64,000 nucleotides of DNA from Devosia sp. SD17-2 (GCF_029201565.1 NZ_CP104002.1:2435001-2499000), one strand, 5' to 3'; positions 1-8,671 are shown, numbered from the stretch's first letter. Program-made: numbers and translations. The notes: generated by a model from the sequence alone, not told the origin.

Positions 1-42
1 GTCTACAAAACCTGTCACGTGCAGCTTTTGGGGTAGACCAAA
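1..42 (+). repeat. Inverted repeat IR42, left copy
   Basis: These 42 bases match the reverse complement of 5843-5884 exactly. The repeat may extend left of the window. It ends on the base before the integrase start codon and contains GTCTAC (1-6) and GTAGACCAAA (33-42), which fit arm-type integrase sites. Confidence 0.95.
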
Positions 43-955
43 TTGCAGACCAAATCAGTTCGTTTCGCCTTCCTGAAGGACGGCATCTACTACTTCAGCA
101 GACGCGTTCCATCTGACCTTCGCGGTCACTATGCGACGGATAGAATTTCATATTCTCTGCGTACAAGGTCAGCCAGAGAAGCCAAAGCAAGTGGGTTGGT
201 TCACGCGGCCAAATTGGATGAGTTTTGGTTCAAGCTACGGATGAATGACGGGCAAGTCCCGGGTCATCATCGACTACTAATTGATGAGGAACGAAAAAGA
301 CCGCCTAGCCCAACTCTTGTAGAGGCCAAGGCGCTCTATTTGCGTCTCAAGGGGGTAGGCAGATCAAAGACATTCCACATGGGTGCCGACAGGGCCGTTG
401 AATACCTGATCAAATCGTCAGGAAACAAACCTCTGCTCGCATACACAAAGTCGGATGCCACTACCTTCCGGGATGCCTTGTACGATCGCAAACTTGGCAC
501 CAGTAGCGTTGAGCGCGTAATGTCAACAATCAAGGCAATTTTTGCTTTTGTATTAAGTGAGTCAGGCATCACGGCCCCGAACCCATTTTCTGGGGTGTAC
601 CTCAAGCGGACGGCAAAGAGTTCGGATCGAAAACCGCTTCCCCCGTCTGTCCTGCAGAGGATTCAAGCGCAATGTCACGAGATTGATGACGACATTCGGT
701 GGCTTATTGCGTTGATAAGCGACACAGGTATGAGACTGGCAGAAGCTGCCGGGTTGGCAGTGTCTGATCTCATATTGAACGATCCCATTCCTCACGTTGT
801 CATAACGCCGCACACTTGGCGCTCCCTTAAGACAGAGGCTAGCGCGCGCAAGGTTCCGCTTGTCGGGCATGCCCTTTGGGCGGCAAAGCGAATTGCGGAG
901 TCGGAGACTACTGGGATGGCGTTTCCCCGCTACAACCGGTCAACGCGTACTAACG

Positions 956-2379
956 GATCGTGCCCCACTGCGTGGTGTAACTGAGGCTTGGCCTCCACGC
1001 ATATCCGGCTTGGCCGGGCTGGTCAGCGTGCGGGAACTGCCGGCAAGCTGACGAGGGGATCATCGCTCAACGGGGCGACGGATTCCAGCGTCATATATCT
1101 CGCCCGCTGAACCGCCCATTCATCGTTCTGTTCGAGCAGGATAGCGCCGACGAGGCGGATGATTGCGTCCTCGTTGGGGAAGATGCCCACGACCTCGGTC
1201 CGGCGCTTCACCTCGCCATTCACCCGTTCAATCGGGTTGTTGCTGTGCAACTTGGCCCGATGCTCCTTGGGGAAGCTCATGTAGGCGAGGACGTCGTGCT
1301 CGGCCTCATCCATGATGGTGGCAAGCTTGGGCACGCGAGGGCGGATTTGGTCGGCAACGGCGCGCCACTGGGTGCTGGCCGCCTCCGGCGTCTCCTGGGC
1401 GAAGGCCGTGGCGATAAAGGCACTGGCCACGCGGCGACCGCTCTTGCCGGCATGGGCGAGGACGTTACGCATGAAGTGAACGCGGCAGCGCTGCCATGTG
1501 GCGCAAAGCACCTTGGTGACGGCGGCCTTGATGCCCTCATGGGCATCGGAGATCACCAGCTTCACGCCTCGCAGGCCGCGGCGGGTCAGCTTGCGCAGAA
1601 ACTCGGTCCAGATCGCCTCGGCTTCCGAGGTGCCGATCTCCATGCCCAACACCTCGCGCCGGCCATCGGCATTGACGCCCACGGCCATGATGGCGGCCAC
1701 CGAGACGATGCGGCCGCCCCGGCGCACTTTGAGGTAGGTGGCGTCGATCCACAGGTAGGGCCAGTCGCCCTCGATCGGCCGCTCAAGGAAAGCCTTCACC
1801 CGACCATCGATCTCCTCGCACAGGCGGCTGACCTGGCTCTTTGAGATGCCGCTCATGCCCATGGCTTTGACCAGGTCGTCCACCGACCGGGTCGAGATGC
1901 CTTGGATATACGCCTCCTGGATCACCGCCGTCAGCGCCTTCTCGGCCAGCCGCCGAGGTTCCAGAAAGCCAGGGAAGTAGCTGCCCTTGCGAAGCTTGGG
2001 GATGCGCAGCTCGACCGTGCCGGCCCGGGTCTCCCAGTCCCGCTCGCGGTAGCCATTGCGCTGGACCCGCCGCTCGGCGCTCTTTTCGCCATAGCCGGCG
2101 CCAGTGGCGGCACCCACTTCCATTTCCATCAGCCGTTCGGCAGCAAAGCCAATCATCTCGCGCAGAATATCGGCGTCGGGGGCCTTCTCTACCAGCGAGC
2201 GCAGGTTCATCATCGAGTCGGTCATCGGTGGTCCTTCAGGTACAGGGTTGGCGTAAGCAACCAGACCTTACCGGAAATCCGTCGATGACCACCCAGCCGC
2301 TCGCTCGCTACGGCGCTCCTAATGGCGCGCTCGCGAGCGGCTTGACCACCTCAGTTACACCACGTCCCGGGACACGACC
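956..2379 (-). mobile_element. IS256-family insertion sequence, 1424 bp
   Basis: Complete element inserted in the integrase. The outer ends form imperfect 31-bp inverted repeats (956-986 and 2349-2379, 25 of 31 matching) that share the inner segment CGTGGTGTAACTGAGG. It is flanked by an identical 8-bp target duplication TACTAACG at 948-955 and 2380-2387; 8 bp is the usual size for IS256. One transposase gene fills it. A perfect 10-bp inverted repeat (2295-2304 with 2333-2342) lies between the transposase start and the right end. Confidence 0.95.
1023..2225 (-). CDS. IS256-family transposase
   Basis: Transposase of 400 aa, full length for the family and apparently intact. It has the RNase H-fold DDE core: the first Asp in [13 protein letters not shown] (about residue 161), the second in [10 protein letters not shown], and the Glu in [15 protein letters not shown], with the conserved CRVHFMRN segment between. 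The ATG at 2225 is preceded by AAGGACCACC, a fair ribosome-binding site. It moves the IS by cut-and-paste or copy-paste and lies antisense to the integrase it interrupts. Confidence 0.95.
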   Translation of the reverse strand: MTDSMMNLRSLVEKAPDADILREMIGFAAERLMEMEVGAATGAGYGEKSAERRVQRNGYRERDWETRAGTVELRIPKLRKGSYFPGFLEPRRLAEKALTAVIQEAYIQGISTRSVDDLVKAMGMSGISKSQVSRLCEEIDGRVKAFLERPIEGDWPYLWIDATYLKVRRGGRIVSVAAIMAVGVNADGRREVLGMEIGTSEAEAIWTEFLRKLTRRGLRGVKLVISDAHEGIKAAVTKVLCATWQRCRVHFMRNVLAHAGKSGRRVASAFIATAFAQETPEAASTQWRAVADQIRPRVPKLATIMDEAEHDVLAYMSFPKEHRAKLHSNNPIERVNGEVKRRTEVVGIFPNEDAIIRLVGAILLEQNDEWAVQRARYMTLESVAPLSDDPLVSLPAVPAR

Positions 2380-2697
2380 TACTAACGCTAACTCTGCTAG
2401 CGCTTCGCTAAACAAGTGGCTCACAAATAAGGTGCCCCAGGGATGCGTGGTGCACAGTTTCAGACACAGCTTGCGGGATCGCCTACGCGTTGTGGAGTGC
2501 CCCAGCGATATAGTTGACCAAATAGGTGGATGGAGGACCGCGGGGGAAGGTATCTCGTACGGCATCGGTTACCCCCTAGAAGTCAAAGAAAAGTGGCTAA
2601 GGAAAATTACATCCAGAACTGATCAATACTGAAGTTCTTGCTATTCTCCCGCCTGCAAGATGTGTTTATTGGGACATCAGAAATGGGGTGGGGGCAA

Positions 2698-3177
2698 ATG
2701 CTAAAATTGTTTATTTCGATAGGCTTGGGCGTGTTGTTGGCGGCCTGCTCGACTACCTACGGGGAGATGGGACTTACCGGCGGAGTTGAAGCCGCGGCAG
2801 TAACGAGTGACGTGTATCGAATTTCCTCGCGGGGAAACGGATTTACCGACTCGACTACAGTACAAGATTACTCACTTCTGAAAGCGGCAGAAACCGCGAT
2901 CAACGCAGGTGAGACGCATTTCGTTGTGCTTTCCGGCCGTAACGCCACCCGAACGTCGATCGGCCAAACAGCAGGAAGTATGCGCACTCAAGTTTATGGT
3001 AACACAGCTTTCTCAACGTATACGCCCGGCTATACGTACGACATCGTGAAGCCTGGGGAAGACCTAATGATAAGAGTATACACTCCCAGACATAATGAGC
3101 CGATGGCCTCGAATACCTTTAACGCGCAAGAGGTTTTCAATGCGATCAACCCCCGCGTCAAACGTACGAAGTCGTAA
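2698..3177 (+). CDS. Small outer-membrane-type lipoprotein (CC0125/CC1285-like)
   Basis: Protein of 159 aa from the ATG at 2698, chosen over an upstream start because a G-rich ribosome-binding stretch precedes it and the protein then begins with a lipoprotein signal peptide (MLKLFISIGLGVLLAACS; lipobox LAAC). The mature part has the pattern of the CC0125/CC1285 lipoprotein family: YRISSRGNGFTD, then a helix LLKAAETAINAGETHFVV. Function is unknown. It sits four bases before the original start of the next exported protein (3182), so the two probably formed one transcript before the IS3-family insertion. Family assignment is from pattern recall. Confidence 0.7.
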   Translation: MLKLFISIGLGVLLAACSTTYGEMGLTGGVEAAAVTSDVYRISSRGNGFTDSTTVQDYSLLKAAETAINAGETHFVVLSGRNATRTSIGQTAGSMRTQVYGNTAFSTYTPGYTYDIVKPGEDLMIRVYTPRHNEPMASNTFNAQEVFNAINPRVKRTKS

Positions 3178-3249
3178 TTCAATGTCTGTGGAGCGCACCC
3201 CATTTTGACCGGACAGGCGGCATAGCCGATAAGGCATAGGCATGCGCCT

Positions 3250-3669
3250 ATGAGTACGACTATGTCCAAGAGTTCCGACGAGCCGTTTCGACGGGTCGAA
3301 GTCATCACCTCCGTGCAACGCCGCCGGCGCTGGTCAGTGGCCGAGAAGGTTCGGTTGGTGGAGGAAGCCATGCAGCCGGGCATGAGCGTTTCCTACGTGG
3401 CACGACGCGCCGGCATTTCCCCTTCCCAGCTCTTCGCCTGGAAGCGCCGCATGCTTGAAGGCGGCCACGCAGCCGTTCAGGCCGATGAAGATGTCGTTGG
3501 CGCTTCCCAGGTCCGCGATCTGGAAAAGCGCGTGCGTGACCTCGAGCGCATGCTGGGCAAGAAGACCATGGAAGCGGAGATCTTGAGGGAGGCCCTGGAT
3601 CTCGCGCGCCCAAAAAAACGGACTTCGCCCTTGCTGTCGTGGAGCAATCCCGAGGACGATACCCAATGA
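3250..3669 (+). CDS. IS3-family OrfA (helix-turn-helix protein)
   Basis: Protein of 139 aa with an N-terminal helix-turn-helix (WSVAEKVRLVEEAM, SVSYVARRAGISPSQLFAWKRRM) and a leucine-rich coiled coil (RDLEKRVRDLERMLGKK) used for multimerisation. It binds the IS ends and, made alone, usually represses transposition. Near its 3' end a run of seven A (3612-3618) lies where IS3 elements make a -1 frameshift. Slipping there leads into the orfB frame. Confidence 0.9.
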   Translation: MSTTMSKSSDEPFRRVEVITSVQRRRRWSVAEKVRLVEEAMQPGMSVSYVARRAGISPSQLFAWKRRMLEGGHAAVQADEDVVGASQVRDLEKRVRDLERMLGKKTMEAEILREALDLARPKKRTSPLLSWSNPEDDTQ

Positions 3670-4490
3670 GCGTCATTGCCCGCACTCTGGGCGTCTCGAG
3701 GTCCAACCTGATCGAGCGCGCCAGCAAGCCATCCAAGCCGCGCGGACCTTATCGCAAGCCGGACGATGTTGCCCTTCTTGCCGAGCTACGCCCGATCATC
3801 GACCAGCGACCCACTTATGGCTATCGCCGTGTGACAGCATTGCTCAACAGGCAGCGGCGCAAGGAGGGCAAGCCCACCGTCAACACCAAGCGGGTCCTCA
3901 GGATCATGCAGCAGAACGGGCTCACCCTTCAAAAGCATACTGCCCTGCGGCCCACCCGCACCCACGACGGCGTCGTCGTTGCCCTGCGCTCTAATATCCG
4001 CTGGTGCTCCGATCATCTGGAGATCCATGCCCGCAATAACGAGGTGGTGCGCATCGTCTTCGTCATCGACGCCTGTGACCGAGAGATCATCGCCTGGTCG
4101 GCCGTCGCCAATGCCGGCATCTCCGGCGAGATGGTCTGTGATCTGATGATCGCCGCCGTCGAGCGCCGCTTCCAGGCCCTAAAGGTCCCACACCGGCTAG
4201 AGTGGCTCTCGGACAATGGCAGTGCCTATATCGCCAGGCAGACCGCACAAGTGGCCGCGGCGCTGGGCATTGACCTGCTCTTCACCCCGGTTCGAAGCCC
4301 ACAGAGCAACGGCATGTCTGAGGCCTTCGTCAAAACCCTGAAAAGGGACTACGCCTCAACCGTTATCCTCCCAGACGCCGAGACTATCCTGGCCTTGCTG
4401 CCCGAATGGATCGACGATTACTGTGAGGTCCACCCGCACTCCGGGCTCAAGTATCGCTCACCACGCGAGTTCCTGCGCCTCAGTGCCTAA
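3639..4490 (+). CDS. IS3-family OrfB (DDE transposase catalytic part)
   Basis: Integrase-core protein of 283 aa (rve domain). Motifs: HTH_21-like YGYRRVTALLNRQ, first Asp in WCSDHLEIHA, second in LEWLSDNGSAYIA, Glu in SPQSNGMSEAFVKTLKRDY. It overlaps orfA by 31 bases in the -1 frame. It is probably made mainly as an OrfAB fusion through the A7 slippery run at 3612-3618, the fused frame reading about 10 transframe residues before the GTG at 3639. It is full length for IS2-group elements. Confidence 0.93.
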   Translation: MEQSRGRYPMSVIARTLGVSRSNLIERASKPSKPRGPYRKPDDVALLAELRPIIDQRPTYGYRRVTALLNRQRRKEGKPTVNTKRVLRIMQQNGLTLQKHTALRPTRTHDGVVVALRSNIRWCSDHLEIHARNNEVVRIVFVIDACDREIIAWSAVANAGISGEMVCDLMIAAVERRFQALKVPHRLEWLSDNGSAYIARQTAQVAAALGIDLLFTPVRSPQSNGMSEAFVKTLKRDYASTVILPDAETILALLPEWIDDYCEVHPHSGLKYRSPREFLRLSA

Positions 4491-5254
4491 ACCCAACCGC
4501 CGCCTGTCCGGCGAAACGGGGTCCACTCCAGTCTGCTAATCAACTGAAACTCGGCTTGTGTGCCTACCTGTTTGTCCTCGGCGCGCAATCGACCTCGGCG
4601 CAGCCTTACCACACCGGTCCTTACGCAGACGAAAGTGCCTATTGGGGCGAGGTGTACAAGAACACAACGTCCATAACTGGAAGAGATGTAGTGGGCGTTG
4701 TTGGCTCCGTCGAGTTGATAGTGGATGACCAGATAGAAGGGAAATGCTGGACCAACACCTCCGCCATATCCGCAAAAATTAGAGTTGAGTTAGAGAAGTT
4801 CGGGATTTCAGTTTACACTGAAAAACTGGCTACAAACACAGTGTTTTCACCAGTCCTGCACATAGGCGGACTCGGTTACAGAATGGGAAATGGTGTCTGT
4901 ACCGGACAAGCGCGTTTCGAACTTTATTACTTTGGAAACACTCGGATGGGCTCACTGGAATACACAGGCGGCCACTTTGAATTCCGGAGTCCCGTTGAAA
5001 TCTGGGAAGCTTCCGCAATCTTTACAAACTCAGATCGCCTTGATCAGCAAATCCTAGATAAAGTTCAGGAATGGACAGATAGCCTTATTGCAGACATCTC
5101 AAAGGCGAGGCGCACTGAAGGTGTGAAGGCTGTGCTTGCTGCTTGGCCAGAGTATAATCCGCTTACGCAGGCCGAGTTTGACGCATTTATGAAAGAGCCG
5201 GACGACTGATCAGGGGCCTACTTTGCGTCGCTAGAAAGCCCTCACGAGGTAGCC

Positions 5255-5842
5255 ATGAAGAAGTTCCTTTTGGTTGCGGCCTTCGCCGTAGCCACCATGT
5301 CATCGAGTGTCGCTTTCGACCTCTCTGGCCTCGCCATCGGTGATCCTCTAGACCAGGCGGATGCGCTAGGTGCAGAAGTTTTAGCGGAGCAGATCGATGG
5401 TCCACTGATCGTAAGAAAATATCAGCTGCCGTCAGGAAATCAGCTATCTGTTACAGCGCTGCGAAAAGCCAACAGCATTGTATACATCGAGATGAATTGG
5501 ATCGGGAGCAAGTCAGGAAGACTAACCGACATCCCCGGATTCCATTTTGGTTCTACTCTGCTGTCGGAGATTCGTGAGACCTTTGGATCAAACGGCTACG
5601 CACATAAAGAGCACATGGCTTTTCCTGTGGGAGAACAAATAGCGCTGTTTAATACCTATGGGCTGGCTCCAACGGGCGCGCAAGCAGTAACGTTTGTTAC
5701 GATTATAGGGCAAGATACTGGGTCGGACCCTAGTCGAGCTATCCTGGACACTATTATCCTAGCGGATGCCACATTCTTAGATAGCTACTGGGGCGAAGAA
5801 AAGCTATTTGATCCGGCCTATCAGCCCGTTGAGCTCAGATAG
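5255..5842 (+). CDS. Exported protein of unknown function
   Basis: Protein of 195 aa with a clear Sec signal peptide (MKKFLLVAAFAVATMSSSVA) followed by a soluble domain without cysteines. The start is supported by GAGG upstream (5244-5247). It is the third gene of a plus-strand run of exported proteins after the lipoprotein (2698) and the IS-broken gene (3182). Its TAG stop ends on the base before the inverted copy of IR42. No family recognised; it may act in the periplasm. Confidence 0.75.
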   Translation: MKKFLLVAAFAVATMSSSVAFDLSGLAIGDPLDQADALGAEVLAEQIDGPLIVRKYQLPSGNQLSVTALRKANSIVYIEMNWIGSKSGRLTDIPGFHFGSTLLSEIRETFGSNGYAHKEHMAFPVGEQIALFNTYGLAPTGAQAVTFVTIIGQDTGSDPSRAILDTIILADATFLDSYWGEEKLFDPAYQPVELR

Positions 5843-5884
5843 TTTGGTCTACCCCAAAAGCTGCACGTGACAGGTTTTGTAGAC
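5843..5884 (-). repeat. Inverted repeat IR42, right copy
   Basis: Exact reverse complement of bases 1-42. It begins directly after the stop codon of the 5255 gene and is followed, after about 31 bases (5885-5915), by the left arm of the 566-bp inverted repeat and its att-like core. Read on the minus strand the order is att core, 31 bp, IR42, which is what should precede the integrase at an island's int end. Confidence 0.95.
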
Positions 5885-5915
5885 AGATCAGTTGCTTAAA
5901 TAGGTGGGGAAAGGG

Positions 5916-5945
5916 AAAATGGTGCCCCCCGCCGGAGCCAAAGCA
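5916..5945 (-). other. att-like core, inverted copy
   Basis: On the minus strand this reads into CTCCGGCGGGGGGCACCA, which resembles the 3' end of a tRNA (T-stem end, acceptor strand, CCA). The same core is at 11297-11326. The flanks here are island DNA on both sides, as in an attP rather than an attR. No complete tRNA gene is in the window, so the tRNA identity is inferred. Confidence 0.55.
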
Positions 5946-6294
5946 ACTGCCTGCCTAACTATATCAGTACGTTAGCGACATCCGAAGGCCGGTCAATAGG
6001 CAAAACTGGTCTACGCTTTGGTCTACGGCCTATTGTTGCTCGGGAACGGACCAAGTAAACACACTGGACATTCCTACCCCACCCCTGCGAGTGCCACCCC
6101 CACCCACTGCGATACCGTATACGGCTCTCGCCTAATTTTGGGCGTAGCAGGTTGTAAACTACCTCATCACCATTGATTTCCATCGCCTTTACAAAATGGC
6201 GAGACGAGGGGGGCGAGGGTACACATGCGTAATATACGTACCGGTAATGCATGGAGGTTGTGATTTAGGATATGATTCCACCTGTTAGGTCAGG

Positions 6295-6481
6295 TTAGTC
6301 TCTTAAGTCCTCATCAAGTGAGACCGACTCTAAATGATCGAGCTCGTCCAAACTATTCCAAGTGAGGATTTGGTCGGCGATTAGGTCATGCAACTGATGG
6401 AGGCGTTCGGAATTTCTCGGCGTATGCCCTGACCCCAGCCTCCACCCATTAGCCTTCCACTCGTGATAGCGCCCTCTTCCG
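6295..6481 (-). pseudogene. 3' remnant of the RNase H-like gene
   Basis: The minus strand encodes the last 61 residues of the 10444 RNase H-like protein (GRYHEWKANGWRL, RNSERLHQLHDLI and the acidic tail). The identity stops abruptly at 6481. The reading frame continues upstream to 6615 through unrelated residues, so this is a truncated copy carried by the inverted repeat, not a separate gene. Confidence 0.85.
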
Positions 6482-6801
6482 GCGTCGTACTCGACATGGT
6501 GACCGGGTTGCCTAAGCGACATGCAGGACCGCCCCCAACCATATGGCGGGGCATGCACTAGACGGGGTGCAATTTTACTGGTTGCGCACCGCAACACCAG
6601 GGGTTCAAAAGCCAAAAAGCCCTGCAGTCTTGAGGCACAAATTGATCTCGCAAGGTCAATTGCGGCACTTGGTATTGAATTTTACGTTAATCAACTTAAC
6701 ACCAAACGCACAGCAACTTGTTGCAGATCGCGCTCGGTGGAATTGGTTGGCACAAGCGATTCTTAAGTTATTTTCTTTGAAGAGAGTACAAGCGCTTCCT
6801 T
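6482..6801. other. Gap upstream of the DUF3578-HNH gene; no gene seen
   Basis: This 320-bp stretch separates the left repeat arm from the next gene. I see no convincing gene: short open frames on both strands lack ribosome-binding sites and family features. The last 150 bases are AT-rich (around 6670-6790) and probably hold the promoter of the 6802 gene, but no clear -35/-10 pair can be fixed. Confidence 0.5.
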
Positions 6802-7926
6802 ATGACAATTGCGGAATTAATCAACAACGTGCTGGAGAACTACATCGCTCTAGCCTACGGGAAGAACAAAAAGGGCGAGCGCAAAGCCAATCAAGTGAAG
6901 CCGGGCAAAAACAAGGCCATGCTCTCCATACGCAAAGAACTGCCTGCCGCGCTAAAAACGCTAGCAGTCTCTCACTCAAAGGTCGGTGCTGATGCCTATA
7001 AGTTTGTAGGCGATCTTGGACAGAACAACTTCACCTTTGCAGAGGTGCCTTGGGTCGCATGCCGACGGCTGATGGTCTCTGATTCAGTTCAGCGAGGCTA
7101 CTTTATCGTCCTGTTGTTTAAGCCTGACATGAGCGGTGTCTATCTCACTCTAAACCAGGGCTATCAACAGTATTTCGATACATACTCCGACGACGAAATT
7201 GCGCAGGCTCGAACGTCGATCGCCGCGGCAGAAATGGCTTCTTCAATTGAGCTTCCGACTGGCTTTTCACGGGGAGCCATAAACCTCGGGTCGAAAAACT
7301 CAAGACCGAAGGGATACCAGGCTGGCTCGATTTTCAGCAAGTACTACCCCGCAACAGACGACTTTCTGGAAATGGCAAAGGACTTTGTGGAGCTATTGAC
7401 CGCATACGAAAGGCTCGTTCACTTGTTGGGGCCATTGGTTCTAAACAACCAAGAATTCCAGAACGCAGCCAACGAGATTGCTGGGGAAGGCGCCTCACCC
7501 ATAGCTCCACCGCCCGGGCCAGTGGATCGCCCAGAAAAAAAGCAGGTGTCGGCATCGGCTGGTTGGAGGCGGAATGCTTCCATGGCGGCCGTCGCGATCC
7601 GTAATGCAAAATTCTCGTGTGAGGTCGCGCCCGAACACATGACATTTAAATGCCAAGCGTCCGGAGAGAACTTCGTCGAAGCTCACCACCTCATCCCTAT
7701 GCACGATCAAGCCAACCATCCGCACAGCATCGATGTTCCGGAAAACATTGTCGCTCTGTGCCCGAACTGCCATCGCTGTATACACCATGCTTCCCACGCG
7801 GAAAGATGGGTGTTGGCGCACACTCTCCTCACGCAGCGGACGGGCCAGCTCAAAAGTCGAGGAATCGACGTCGACTGGGATCGGCTGAAAAAGCTCTACC
7901 GGATCGAGATTTCTGAAGCGTCATGA
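6802..7926 (+). CDS. DUF3578 (McrB N-terminal-like) and HNH endonuclease, type IV restriction-like
   Basis: Protein of 374 aa in two parts. Residues about 20-190 match the DUF3578/MrcB N-terminal domain, with the hallmark YFIVLLFKPDMSGVYLTLNQ and a following QYFDTYSDDEI. The family is known as the DNA-recognition part of modification-dependent restriction enzymes. After a proline-rich linker (about 235-250) there is a C-terminal HNH nuclease: CEV-x(11)-FVEAHHLIPMH, a central Asn in ENIVALCPNCH and HRCIHH, with CxxC-type zinc ligands. The combination suggests a single-chain type IV nuclease that cuts incoming modified DNA; this is inference from domains. It stands alone on the plus strand, with no methyltransferase nearby. 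Confidence 0.85.
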   Translation: MTIAELINNVLENYIALAYGKNKKGERKANQVKPGKNKAMLSIRKELPAALKTLAVSHSKVGADAYKFVGDLGQNNFTFAEVPWVACRRLMVSDSVQRGYFIVLLFKPDMSGVYLTLNQGYQQYFDTYSDDEIAQARTSIAAAEMASSIELPTGFSRGAINLGSKNSRPKGYQAGSIFSKYYPATDDFLEMAKDFVELLTAYERLVHLLGPLVLNNQEFQNAANEIAGEGASPIAPPPGPVDRPEKKQVSASAGWRRNASMAAVAIRNAKFSCEVAPEHMTFKCQASGENFVEAHHLIPMHDQANHPHSIDVPENIVALCPNCHRCIHHASHAERWVLAHTLLTQRTGQLKSRGIDVDWDRLKKLYRIEISEAS

Positions 7927-8092
7927 AGATCGTCTGAAGGCGATCGTTCATTGTGAGGCGTCATCCGTACGCGTTAAAGCTCTTCGAAGAAGCCGACACG
8001 CCAATCAATCTGGATCATTTTCCTTATGTCTTGATCTGCATCGAAGCAGAGAACAAGATGGGTGAGTACGGAATTTCAAAGGTCATAACGAA

Positions 8093-8647
8093 TTGCTCAA
8101 GCGCCTACAACTATCGGTTCTGTTCGGCTTGGCATTTGCCTCTCAAAGCGTGCCGTCGTTAGCGAATGAGTACTGGACAGAGTTGTCGGGAGATAGTCAC
8201 CGTCATCAACTCGCCTACTCAACCTGCTCGCCTGATGAGTGCTTCGGAGAGGGGGTAACCCATGTCTTGGGCTGTGATCAGGACGCCGACTATGGCTTTC
8301 GGTTTGCCTATGTCACAGTGGTAAGCGATAGCAGAAATCTGACTACTGTGACTGAGCTTGGCTCGCTACCTTGGGACGATCAAATCCTTCAACTTGAACT
8401 TGGGCGCCTCACCGCAACTGCTCAGGTTTATGAGATGAACCTTAGTCGCAATGACATGAACGGCGCATGGGACTTGACGTTGCGCTTCTCAGAGGCGGAG
8501 CAATTTTGGGGCTCACTGTCGCACAGTAATAAACGGAGGGAGGCCTTGCTCAAAGCCCTAGACATTGAGCTGCCGTTGAGCCCAAACAGGAAGGCTGCCG
8601 ATGAATTAATAGAACTGGCACGTCGCTGTTCACCCCAGGCTGATTAG
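8093..8647 (+). CDS. Exported protein of unknown function
   Basis: Protein of 184 aa with a signal peptide (MLKRLQLSVLFGLAFASQS, cleavage near SLAN) and three cysteines in the mature chain (CSPDEC near the start, one near the end), possibly disulfide-bonded. The start is TTG at 8093: an in-frame stop lies at 8063-8065, no ATG or GTG follows before it, and CAAAGG sits about 10 bases upstream. No family recognised. It lies 166 bp after the HNH gene on the same strand and may be unrelated cargo. Confidence 0.65.
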   Translation: MLKRLQLSVLFGLAFASQSVPSLANEYWTELSGDSHRHQLAYSTCSPDECFGEGVTHVLGCDQDADYGFRFAYVTVVSDSRNLTTVTELGSLPWDDQILQLELGRLTATAQVYEMNLSRNDMNGAWDLTLRFSEAEQFWGSLSHSNKRREALLKALDIELPLSPNRKAADELIELARRCSPQAD

Positions 8648-8671
8648 ATTTGCTGCATCTGCGCTAGCACC

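Larger units (their letters stand above)
43..2632 (+). pseudogene. int: Tyrosine integrase split by IS256-family insertion
   Basis: Tyrosine recombinase of the DUF6538 type, expected to excise and integrate the island. Bases 43-955 encode the N-terminal part: an arm-binding/DUF6538-like segment (GIYYFSRRVPSDLR), a SAM-like core-binding domain, then the catalytic domain with box I arginine (DTGMRLAEAAGL). Bases 2388-2632 encode the C-terminus with HSFRHSLRDRL (the HxxR of box II), IGGW and a candidate nucleophile tyrosine in GISYG. Removing 956-2387 (the IS plus one copy of the 8-bp duplication) restores one frame of 385 codons. The start is TTG at 43, because an in-frame TAG lies at 34-36 and no ATG is near. 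As it stands the gene lacks its nucleophile, so the recombinase should be inactive unless another copy or precise IS excision supplies it. Confidence 0.9.
3189..4530 (+). mobile_element. IS3-family (IS2-group) insertion sequence, 1342 bp
   Basis: Terminal inverted repeats begin TGGAG at 3189 and end CTCCA at 4530 and share CCGGACAGGCGGC inside. It is flanked by a 5-bp target duplication GTCTG (3184-3188 and 4531-4535), the size made by IS2-like elements. It carries overlapping orfA and orfB in the usual IS3 layout. Both open frames look complete, so it may be active. Confidence 0.95.
3182..5209 (+). pseudogene. Exported protein gene interrupted at codon 3 by IS3-family element
   Basis: The native start is ATG 3182-3184, followed by TCT and the first base of GCT; the IS then intervenes and the gene resumes at 4536. 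Joining 3182-3188 to 4536-5209 gives one frame starting with a good Sec signal peptide (MSANQLKLGLCAYLFVLG, cleavage after STSA) and a secreted protein of about 225 aa with two cysteines. The remnant open frame from TTG 4556 lacks the first residues and has no visible ribosome-binding site. No family is recognised for the mature part. It lies between two other exported-protein genes, all on the plus strand. It is probably silenced unless read from an IS-borne promoter. Confidence 0.85.
5916..6481 (-). repeat. 566-bp inverted repeat, left arm
   Basis: Reverse complement of 10761-11326 with at least one mismatch (within a 97-codon open frame) and otherwise identical where compared. It contains, read on the minus strand, the C-terminal coding part of an RNase H-like gene, a 97-codon open frame, two GTAGACC motifs and an att-like core. 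Confidence 0.95.

Noticed and set aside
6543..6992. 149-codon frame before the HNH gene
   Set aside because: Overlaps the DUF3578 start in another frame and shows no domain.
7953..8162. 69-codon GTG frame after the HNH gene
   Set aside because: No ribosome-binding site or family, and it overlaps the start of the better supported 8093 gene.
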